This document shows, in pieces, positions 37,485-46,933 of a stretch of DNA of 64,000 nt. The notes beneath the pieces are model-generated. The model worked only from the letters and a program-made list of their open reading frames with translations, made no database searches and had not been told where the DNA came from. Source of the DNA: Lineus longissimus (taxonomy: Eukaryota; Nemertea; Pilidiophora; Heteronemertea; Lineidae); assembly GCF_910592395.1 (NCBI RefSeq), contig NC_088313.1, forward strand, positions 18,678,437 through 18,742,436, in the 5' to 3' direction. The translations under genes were made by a program, and so were the position numbers. How positions within the stretch are numbered: the stretch's first letter is position 1; each line of letters opens with the position of its first letter.

Positions 37485-38500
37485 TGTAAGATTCCAACCT
37501 GGAGGAGGGCGGAGACTGGGACTTCATATTTGCTGAAAAGAGCAGACACAAAGCTTGTCTTTAGTGTTGTCCCCATGAAGATATATTCATAAAGAACTCA
37601 GTAAACGGTCCCCATAAAGGATTCCCACCAAGAGGTGTCCTCATCTTAGCCTGGTGGTGCAAAACTAGTCTTCAGTTTTGTCTCCGAAGGGATATTCCTA
37701 CCTGGAGGTGACTGTCCTCATCTTTGCTTGGAAGACGAGTCAAAAAAGCTAGTCTTCAGTGTTCTCTCCATGAAGGATTCCAATCTGGAGGTGGCTATCC
37801 AAATCTTTGCTCAGAGGTGCAGACTCAAAACTAGCCTTCATTGTTGTCTCCAAGAACGAATCCAGTCCAGAGGTGACCGACTCCATCTTGATTTGGAGGT
37901 GCAGACACAATACATTCCAACATGGGGGTGATTGTGGTCGTCTTTGCTTTGAGGAACAGACACATAGCTAGCTTTTAGTGTTGTATCCATGTAGGATTCT
38001 ATCCTCTCCCTGTTTGATTTCAATCTGGAGGAGGCTAGGTCCTCATCTTTGCTGAGAACAAGTCTTCAGTGTGATCTCCATGAGGAATTCCAAACTGGAG
38101 GAGACTGGCCTCAACTTAACTGTGAGGCACAGTCACACACCTAGTCTTCAATGCTGGCTCCTAAGGGATATTCCAACCTGGTGGTGACTGTCCTCAAGAC
38201 TAGTGTTGTGTCTACTTCTCGAAGTCAAGATGAGGTCAGTCTCATCTGGGTTGGAGTCCTTCTTGGAGGTGCGACACTGAAGACTATTGTTTGAGTCTGC
38301 TGCTACTCAAAGTCAAGGTGAGGTCAGCCTCGTCTAGGTTGGAATCATTCATGAGGACCAGCTGCAGGTCTGCTCATCCAATGAGGACAGTCTCATCCAA
38401 GTTGGAATACTTCATCGGTGTCTGCTCCTCTCAGCAAAATCGAGGACACTCCTTCCAGGTTGGAATTGCATAGACACAACACTGAAGACTTGCTTTGTGT
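37485..38500. repeat. degenerate minisatellite, about ten units of 70-105 bp
   Basis: A recurring sentence reads: CTCCATGAAGGATTCCAACC, TGGAGGTGACTGTCCTCATC, TTTGCTGAGAGGCACAGACA and AAACTAGTCTTCAGTGTTGT. Clear unit starts (CCAACCTGGAGG or variants) are near 37496, 37698, 37789, 37862, 37917, 38021, 38090 and 38173. From about 38215 the motifs continue mainly in reverse-complement form (GGTTGGAGTCCTTCTTGGAGG; AGTCAAGGTGAGGTCAG), so the array contains an inversion. No stable reading frame runs through it. Confidence 0.8.
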
Positions 38501-38942
38501 TTGCAGGGATGACCTGCACTTTCCTGGGACTGATATAGACTCTTCACAGCTGGACGGAGCAGAGAAAGAGTTTACAAGCCTAGGAACAGCATTGGAATCA
38601 TAAATCAAGTTGAAAACCTGTATCAAATGCATCGTCTGCTGTTATTTGAAAGGAGGACATTCATACAAAGTCTTCCTTGACATAAGAAAGACTACAATAG
38701 ATACAAAATATGGCATGATTACAACATCAACAGCAACCCCCCTCCACTCACTCCTACTATCACCAGGAATACCCAAAGTTCACATAGAGATATTGATTTC
38801 AATTCCCAGCCAGGAAACCTTAACAGATATTCAGCACATGTCAAAGGCAAATATTTCCAATGAAGTGCAAACACTATCGATGACAGTTTTGCATTGGAAT
38901 TGACAGATACTATAGGATTCATAGAATTCTATTTTAAAGAGT

Positions 38943-41900
38943 TCATGAAGCAGCGTCATCAGCTACGGTTGTGCCATACTTCAGTGATAGTGATCGGCTG
39001 ATATAACTCCAGTACTCCTTCCTGATGCAGTCGATATCCTTGGCAAGGCATCCACACATCTGAAGTAAGTAGAACAACAAATTGATACCAGAAATAAATG
39101 TGGTCGTCCTGTCCCCATCGTTGATACTCAAATACGGTTTGTTGTCGTTGATGTTAAAATATCTGTTATCAGGCAAGATTGAGCAAAAACTATGCCACCT
39201 GAATAGATAGATCCAAGTACAACAAAGGGATAACAGGTCGTTCGGTAGGATATCCAAATGGTTTGAGGGACCAATCCCTGGCAAATGATAAACTACCATC
39301 CCCTGTATAAACAAATATTGTTGTAATTGGTCTCATTACTATATTGGTGTGGCAAACCATCAATGGAGTCTGTAATTGCCGTAAATGGGAAGAATGAAGA
39401 CCACGAAAAATGCATAGTGAAACTGATGCAGATAACTAGCCAGTCTAGAATACCAAACGACCCATCATATCTCTGGGTCTCTGGGACTTACCAAAGTCAT
39501 ATATACTGTAAAATCGGAATTATCTCACCGATATTATTTTGTGGTTTTGTGACATTGTAACATTAACTCCCCATTTCCTCAGGTTGACACTTTAGAGCAA
39601 TCAACAAGAATCAGAATCTCACCTCGACTGCATTTTCCAATAATTTTTCTTTATCACTTGATCCTGCTTTGATCATTTCTTCATTCATGTCAATGATCAG
39701 CGACAATAGGTAAGGAGAGCGAATGCGTTGGTCGTAAAGCTCTTGACAAAACTCCCTCAGGCCGGGGTAGGTGCTCATGGTGCGACCAAGGAAGATACTG
39801 AAAAGGAGAAAAGCACTTTAAACCACGAGAAAAACCCCTATTTCGTTTTACAGGGATAGCTTCCAAATTCTGTGCTCACAGTTTCTATAGACTTAGAGCA
39901 TTTTTACAAGAAATCAGGTACATGTTGTCGACTACCTGAACTGACGCATGGGATTGCCAGTAGTTACTCACCCCCGGAGATAGTTCCAAGCACTTTCATT
40001 GTTAGGGGCAAGTTTGATCTTCTGCTTAGTGTACCTGAAGAGTGATAGAAAGTACTTTTGATGCAGTTATTGTCTTCATCATGTTATAGATACTGTATGA
40101 AACTACAAATCTCACATCTGCAGTGGCAACATCAAACAGAAGTGAGAGCCTCTCCCGCTCAACATAAAACATTAGCATTGCCATGTATCAAGACTGAAAC
40201 TCAACTGTCACTCTTCAATAACTGATATTCAGATAGCATTCAAATCAAATCCTTTATTGAGATTCACCCCATAAAGACTTATTGCAAATGCAAAATGGTT
40301 TTCTGTTATTATGAAGCCGTAGTCTTACAATTAAAACTTACTCAAATTCACTTCTGACTACATCATCAGTGAGCTTTGTTGTGCTGTTGATGACAAAGAA
40401 ACGTTGATTCCACGCCGAATTATTCCTAACATCATCAATCAACAAGCGCTCACAATAGTCCAGCTCTCCGTCCCAGAGTTTAAACGTCTTTATGGCCCAT
40501 TGTCTGAAAGTTACAAATACATATACTTTATCAACCTGTGCATCTAACATTCATTAAGTTACAGAGTATGACGATACATGCTATTTGAGGTTGTTACATG
40601 CTATTTGAGGTTGCAGAACAGTACCTCGGCCAAAGCTTTCAAGTGCCTTTGATTTTATTATTAAATTACCTTTTAAACCCCCCAAAATTGAACGAACAAT
40701 GAAGCAATCTGATAACCCTTTCTCACCTATGTTCCCAAGCATGATAGTTTTTAGCATCTTGAGTCAGCACGTCATCGGTGAAATCAAGTTCCTCTGAAGG
40801 ATCCTTCAACCAGTCAACGATCATGCGGCGATGATGCCTGAAATACATATGCATGTAATCTAGATTGACATACAGCTGTTCTTTGCCTTTGAGCTCACTT
40901 CATGTATGTGAGTGTTTTTTTTCTTACTCTGTACAAGTTTCAAAGCTTGCCTTTCCTATGTGCCCAATCACCATATTCATGCTAAAAGTATACCATTTAA
41001 TTGCAAAAATCTATGCACTATGCACTAGTTTTAGAACTGCAGTAAAAATAAGCTCTTTCATTGTTTCAATAAATTAAAATAATTCCTCACCAAACTTGAT
41101 AATTTTTCTGATGTTCCAGGATTATTTCTGAAATGTACTCCAGCTCCTCATTGAGGTCTTTTTTCAAGTCCTGGAGTAGCATTCGCCTATAATGCCTAGA
41201 AGAAAATAAAGAATTATAAGTCAGTGAAACTAACAGTAATTATTTAAAATGTCATCCGAGGAAAGCAATGACAGGCTATCAACTACAATGACAACATGTC
41301 ACCTTCAGAGAGAACTTTCCCTGGTCACTGAAGGCTGAGGAGTTCCTACTGACACAAGGATAATCTGAGGCAGTGTCATCTAAAAATAGATAGATTTCCA
41401 AAATCTGTCAGAAATCAACTAACCAAGCTGTGTAGTTGGCAGCGTTCAGTGCCAAAGCATCCGTGGTCAGCTGATATGCCCGCTCACTTCTTTCATCTTT
41501 TTGGAGAAGAGCTCGAAGGTAATCATAAACATCTTTAACTGAAAAAAGATTTAGCCTTTAGCAATGTGTGATATTCGGAACACAGAATGAAACATACAGA
41601 CAAAGCTACATACAGACAAGAGTCAGAGAAGAAGAGCTGAAAAGTTCAGAACACGTACCAACATATCAGGAGGCTACCATCAATCAACCATCTTACCATG
41701 ACCATGCAATTGCAGTGCAATGCATGGACCATGCATACAGACTTACAGTTACAGTATAGCCTCTCCAAGAAACATTGGAGGCAGGCAGGATCATGTTCAT
41801 TAGCAACAATCAGATAATGAAGAGAAGTAGAGCTGAGTGAAAACATACACATAACGTGATGACAGTCCAGGCCCAGGGTTACTGTATGTGTATACTACTG

Positions 41901-42144
41901 TACATCGATGTACTTATCACCGTACATCAATACACTTGCATTTTTCGCCGGTGATTTTTACACGACGTTTTTACCGAATAAAACAAGAAAGTGAAAGCTG
42001 GGGTCGATCTAGATTGATTAGTTGCTTACATTTATCCGAATAGGCTATTCTAACAACCGGATTAGGTCCATCATCCTGCGGCAGAGGGGTGATATCTTTC
42101 CAATCATCTCGATCACGATAAAAACTTTTTCCTTCGCCAGCCAT
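38943..42144 (-). CDS. FNTA: protein farnesyltransferase/geranylgeranyltransferase type-1 subunit alpha
   Basis: Eight coding exons on the minus strand: 42030-42144, 41424-41538, 41091-41195, 40727-40837, 40342-40503, 39972-40034, 39623-39797 and 38943-39059. All have GT-AG borders and agreeing phases and give 320 residues. The start is the ATG of [15 protein letters not shown]; upstream in-frame sequence has no ATG before a stop. Repeated PFTA helical motifs are plain: [48 protein letters not shown] and [13 protein letters not shown]. The N-terminal [13 protein letters not shown] and the C-terminal [13 protein letters not shown] match the family closely. The alpha subunit pairs with FNTB or PGGT1B to attach isoprenoids to CaaX proteins such as Ras, Rho and lamins. 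It is shorter than human FNTA (379 residues), mainly lacking the Pro-rich N-terminal extension. It is divergently arranged with NRBF2, with a shared 119-bp gap. Confidence 0.97.
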
Positions 42145-42263
42145 TTTGATTCTGTAAGTCTCGCGCTGCTCAACGTTTTCTTTCTTGGGTGTTCCGGTTT
42201 CCAGAAAATTGTTGTCTGAGCAAGACTTACTGTTTACAAGTTTATTTACTTCCGGGATCAACA
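42145..42263. promoter_or_regulatory. FNTA/NRBF2 bidirectional promoter and 5' UTRs
   Basis: Only 119 bp separate the two start codons. The gap lacks a TATA box and contains ACTTCCGG at 42248-42255, a match to the ETS/GABPA-type core (CCGGAAGT on the minus strand) that is common in bidirectional housekeeping promoters. Transcription starts are not visible in the sequence, and the true start sites may lie partly within either gene. Confidence 0.65.
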
Positions 42264-43927
42264 ATGATGGAGGGTCCACTAAATTTGGTTAGATTTTCCC
42301 TTAAATCCTTAGTTAACGCTCTTTTTTCAGCATCATTTTGCGCTAATCGTTATCTTTATGAAAAGTAGACTTTATGATATATCATTTGGCCTGAATCTAG
42401 TCAGTAATTTGGCTGAATTTTGTTGTTTTTTCTTGTTGATTTTGACTTTCAGTTTCACTTGTTTTGACTTTTTGTACTGTCAAATCATGGAAAGTGTATT
42501 GAATGTATTGCACACTATTCACATTCACATTATTCACTAGAGTACTTAGAGTCTAAATGTAGGCCCCTGTATTCATTTTACAGTGATTTGACCATGTTGT
42601 TCATAGCAATAGGTTTAATAGCATTGCATTTTGGACATATTTGTAACGATATTCCATTTCTTAAACATAAGCCTGATAAGGAGAATCAGTCGGGCATACA
42701 TCTCGGCAACACTCCATGGCATAGAGAACAAGTTTAATAAGAGATATGACACTAGACTAGGAATAAACTTGCGTCCATTAGGAAGTTTAACACATCGGTT
42801 GTCACTAATGTCAGATGGAGACCTCATCTATGCCGGTCGATTGGGCCTCCAACTTATCAAAAGTTGCAGTTTGATTCCAATAATTGGCCCCCTCCCATAT
42901 CATTCTTACATTCGTTTTTTTTCTTGTATATAGGCACACCTACAAGGGCGCAAAGCTGAGCAGTATTTGGCAGCAGGAAAATTTGATGATGCTATCGCTT
43001 GTCACCAGAGGGCTGCAGGTATGGATGTCACAAAATTTAAAACAGATGGTGAATTAGCGGCTATGAAAAGGAAGTTGACTAATGGAATCTGTTCCTCATA
43101 TCTCAGTCACAGTTATAAGTTATAGTCTTGCAAAATAAAACCACTTGAAGTCAAATTCAAAGTTGATTAGCTGATTACTGTTATCCATAATGTGCAGAAA
43201 GTTTTCCACCTCATGATAACCAATTGATTTTGCTCACTTTTCAGAGTATCTTGATGAAGCCCTGTCAACGACTACCAAAAATAATGCCTTGGAGTCAATA
43301 AGGCTGCAGCGAGAGAGTCACATCAAAGAACAGGATGTGATCAAGATGAAAAAGCAGAAGGCAGCAATGGTAGAAAAGGCTCGTATAAAGGAGCAGCAGA
43401 AATTAGCCAAAGGTAGAAGCCAGACACAGGATGGCGGGGATGAAACTGATGACAAGGTTTGTGATGAAGAGCAGTATATGACCATGATTTATACTACAAT
43501 GGCTGAGACAGACTCCCTTCTTCAGTTCATGGGGAGTAGACCACATCGCTCTGCCTCTGCATATCAGAAAATGATCAAGAAACTCTCCAGCAATGAGGAT
43601 TCCTCTCGCACTGGCAGTAAAGTGCCAAAAGATGATAAACAAGTCATTGAAGAGTTAAGGATACACAACGTCGAACTGCGTAAGCATTTGGAGAGAACCT
43701 TGAACGAGCTTGACTCTTCAAGACAAGAGTGTCGGTTGTTAAAGGACAGGTTAAAAAGCATTGAGGACAAGCCATTATCGGATTCTTCAGAAGGTTCTGA
43801 AACATTCTGTGCTGTTCGTTCCACCGACATGTTGGAAGATTTGCCTAGTCTAGAGCTGCCCCCACTTGAAATGCCAAAATTTGACTTTCAAGCATTTAAA
43901 GATTTTGAAGATGAACATGATGAATAA
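42264..43927 (+). CDS. NRBF2: nuclear receptor-binding factor 2 (autophagy PI3K complex subunit)
   Basis: Coding exons 42264-42287, 42934-43018 and 43245-43927 keep phase across GT-AG introns and encode 263 residues (human about 287). The first exon codes only for MMEGPLNL, matching the vertebrate N-terminus MEGPLNL. Residues 8-88 form the helical MIT region (AEQYLAAGKFDDAIACHQRA). Residues 160-168 GSKVPKDDK are the conserved linker before a coiled coil (about 165-210), and the C-terminus is acidic with alternating Leu/Pro (LPSLELPPLEMPKFDF). In vertebrates and yeast (Atg38) this protein dimerises and binds the ATG14-containing class III PI3K complex to promote autophagy. The order MIT, linker, coiled coil is preserved. 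The choice between the two adjacent ATGs (42264 and 42267) is open. AATAAA overlaps the stop codon (43923-43928), but a more likely poly(A) signal is at 45087. Confidence 0.94.
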
Positions 43928-45086
43928 ACATTCTGGATCAGTGCATGGGTGGAAGCAGTGTACTTGTAAAACCAAATGAAAAAAAACATAATGCATAGTG
44001 CATAATACAAAAAGGATGCATGGGGGAAACCTTAGGATCAAAAAAGATTATGCATTTTATCAAGTGTATAGAATATCTACTAGTTGAGTATAAACTGTCA
44101 TTTTACCCCTGGGAAATGATTCCCTATGAATATGACACTTGTATTCACAATCTGCGGACTATTGAGGACAATGTCACAACCTGAGGACAGTGAAGAAAAC
44201 GTTACTATCCATTCTTAGAAGCTAATCAAATAAGCAATATTGGTAATGTGTATCTTATTCCAGGGATCCTTATGTTATGTCAGGTTGTCAGATGCTGAAG
44301 TAATGGAATGCATTTGGTATCAAGATTGCCAAGACAAGTTACAATTCCTCTGAATGTCTAAGTGGGTTTTCTATCGCAAAGTATATTGTACATCCATTTA
44401 ATCTTATTCATATATCGGTGAGCTAGCTTGATATTCTGTTCCCATTCGCCAGTTTTCTCGCAGAGGAATTTGGAACTTCCGATCAGGTATTGACGAATCA
44501 GGAGACATCTATCATGCCTGTTCAGCTCAGACAGCATAGACAATGGAACTTAGATGGCTGGCTTCTGATAGGCAAGTCCCTGAGACCAAGTCCCACATTC
44601 TTTGCTTGAGGGGAGTGGTGAATCAAATTCCTTAATTGTGATTTGCTGCATGGTTTTTAAATGCATGTTGATTGTTGACCTTGGTGGGAGAGTATTCATT
44701 TTATGCTTCATATAGTACAACCTTTGTGAAAGGGCAACTCCACCCTGTATGTTTCTATCCAATTCCTTTCTCATATCAATTATAATTGTTGAAAAATTCC
44801 TCTCAATGGTGCTGTATCCACATGATAAGCTAGTCTGATGAGAGTTGGCATTTTTCAGATGAAAACAACTTGTTATTCCCTGGAAGTGTAGGATGTACCG
44901 TTGCTTTTCAGAATCAGTTGTCTTGCCGTCTTGAGCACCGACATCACACTTTAGTTCTTCAGAAAAACAATATCCAGGTAAAATTCTGGTTACTGCTGGG
45001 TGTATTGAAGTTGTGGTTTATTTTATGGGCAAAACCATTAATCAGGGATTATGAATATTGTTATATTTCTTTCAATCAATAGAAGA

Positions 45087-45092
45087 AATAAA
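45087..45092 (+). terminator. poly(A) signal AATAAA, probable NRBF2 3' end
   Basis: An exact AATAAA, followed within 40 bp by T-rich sequence (TATAATTTTTGC). It is the best-placed signal downstream of NRBF2. Confidence 0.5.
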
Positions 45093-45120
45093 GATATAAT
45101 TTTTGCAATCAATTCTTGCT

Positions 45121-45126
45121 TTTATT
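45121..45126 (-). terminator. poly(A) signal AATAAA (minus), 3' end of the unrecognised gene
   Basis: TTTATT on the plus strand reads AATAAA on the minus strand, about 100 bp beyond the stop codon at 45227. Confidence 0.55.
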
Positions 45127-45226
45127 ACTGATGATGATCAATACCTAGTAACAAAAGTAGGTTCCAGCTTGAACTTTTCAGCAAGCATTTGTTTTAATGC
45201 AACTCTATGAGATCTAACTAAATGTT

Positions 45227-46795
45227 TCAATTTGATTCCTTTACTACTTGTCCATGGTCTCTGTCGGCAACAAACCGTCCTCGGCTTATGTAATAAGATT
45301 TGAGATTTTTACAAGAAACACAACACTTGTCAAGATACACTGACCAAATGGGGAGTGCAGCTGAACATTGTCTTGAGCGAATATACCATCCAACACTACT
45401 ACTAAGTCCCTGTGCTGGCTTTGTCCACTTCTCAACAAAATGTGATGTACAGTCTTTATTTGGAATGTCCACCTCCTTCCAGCCATCTAGAGAGATGCCA
45501 GTACACAACACGATGGCACGGAGACATTTGAACACTGCTTGCAAGTCACTGTTGATCATTCTTATCTTATCGGGGAAGCCTATGGAGAGAGGTTGGACTT
45601 CCTTTCCCATAAAACTCAGCTTCACATCACCGTCTTTGGTGACAGTCAATGTGTACACCAACGGATTTCCATTGACTGAGTAGTTAGTTGTGATGTAGCG
45701 GACTTGGAGGACACGCTCAGTATGAAGGGTAACAGAAAGGTCCTGCGGCACCATGACTGAGGTCAGATTGAAGTCGCCCTCCGCCTCCATCACAGGAGAA
45801 AGAATCTTTATTCCAAGATACAATTTTCTGCTCTGACCGCCTTTTTCATCCGGGTGAGTCATGTATCTCAGAAACAAAGACGGAAAGTATCTCAACACCA
45901 TTCTGTTGAACGGCACTTTCCCAAGAATTTCTTTTTTCTTTTCGATGCAGTCGTTGGCATAAATAAGGTGGAGGTCATCGGCTGTGCAGTAGCTGTACTT
46001 GTTCTCAACTTGGACGATACGTGTCAGGATCCTGGAAAGATATGGTGGAAAAGATTGGTTTAAAGAAAAGTACATGTACATGTATTATGGGAGTCCCATG
46101 TCCACCGGCAGATACAATGTAACAAGCTAAATACTGTCATGACAGTGACCTGGCAAGTTCAAGTTAAGAGAAAGCTATTCCAATCTAATTATTACTAGGA
46201 CAAGTTGAAAGATCTATGATCAATCTTGACCTGCTGAGATGAATAGACGAATTCGAAGAAGTTTGTTTTGGCGCTGACCAGTCATGCCTTTCACCTTGAA
46301 CAAAGGATCGCTGTGTCTCTAGGCATTTTACTTTTGATAGGCAAATGCGAGACAACAAAACCAAACTAACCACATAGACGCCTCGGCCACAATGCGGTCG
46401 CTCTTCCGTTCCTCGTATGGCTTTCTCTGCGCGCCACCCAACCGCGGCGGTGGCGAGTCACGCCTACCAGCATGTCGTGTAAGACTTTTCGACAGCAAGG
46501 CAACTTCTTCATCAGAGGTATCATCTTCCTCTTCAGGGTTGTACTCATCATTTTGTTCAGCCTCCTCAACACAACTTTTTTGGCCCACCCTTTGATAGGT
46601 TTGATCTGGGCTGGGGTCATTAAAATCTTCTACAACCTCATTTGAAGTTGCATTTTCCAGGGCGTCTGAATCAATTTTTTTCTTCTTTGCCTTGTCACAA
46701 GGCTTTTCGATTCTACACGATAAGGAAGAGCACTGATCGGCTGTCGTTTGAGTTATTTTGCGACGAGGACGAGAGTGTTTTGATTCATTCGGCAT
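45227..46795 (-). CDS. unrecognised two-exon protein, acidic N-terminus, C-terminal CxxC
   Basis: Minus-strand exons 46371-46795 and 45227-46031 join in frame (TG/GTTAGT donor, TTTCCAG acceptor, splitting a Trp codon) to give 409 residues starting MPNESKHSRP. I do not recognise the family. Residues 1-140 are charged and disordered-looking, with basic patches RPRRK (9-13) and KAKKKK (35-40, NLS-like) and an acidic run of NPEEEDDTSDEE (86-97). Residues 142-409 look folded, with alternating hydrophobic strands (SVTLHTERVLQVRYITTNY, TLTVTKDGDVKLSFMG) and helices (AVFKCLRAIVLCTGISL). Near the end there is a Cys-rich stretch, DKCCVSCKNL, that might bind zinc. It has ordinary splice sites, a poly(A) signal and a start codon 138 bp from FHIP2 in head-to-head orientation, so it is probably a real expressed nuclear protein. 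Descent from a transposon-encoded protein is possible but unproven. Confidence 0.8.
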
Positions 46796-46933
46796 TTTCA
46801 GATTTTGTGATTCTTTTCAATTTGGGTCATGACGCATGCGTAGTTTCACTTCCGCAGTGCCAGCAAAACATTTCAAGAATTGTCATTTTGCGTTGTTATT
46901 TCTTCATAAAATGTAAAATAGAGAGGCAGAAAC
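46796..46933. promoter_or_regulatory. bidirectional promoter between the unrecognised gene and FHIP2
   Basis: The 138-bp gap between opposed start codons has no TATA box. It carries GCATGCG at 46834-46840 (NRF1-like core) and CACTTCCG at 46847-46854 (ETS-type core), a combination typical of CpG-type, TATA-less bidirectional promoters in animals. Both binding calls are motif matches only. Confidence 0.65.

Larger units (their letters stand above)
43928..45226. other. tail-to-tail intergenic region, NRBF2 3' UTR and 3' end of the unknown gene
   Basis: No gene is recognised here; minus-strand frames around 44358-44774 have no recognisable feature. The two convergent genes meet in this stretch. 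The plus-strand poly(A) candidate is at 45087-45092 and the minus-strand candidate at 45121-45126, so the NRBF2 3' UTR would be about 1.16 kb and the opposite one about 100 bp. Confidence 0.6.

Noticed and set aside
42145-42279. Upstream extension of FNTA starting from a GTG at 42279
   Set aside because: GTG is not an expected nuclear start codon here, no in-frame ATG exists before an upstream stop, and the extension would run through the NRBF2 first coding exon. The ATG at 42144 has a good context (AAAATGG).
45300-45683. 127-codon plus-strand frame
   Set aside because: It is the antisense shadow of exon 2 of the unrecognised minus-strand gene, which has splice sites and a poly(A) signal in its favour.
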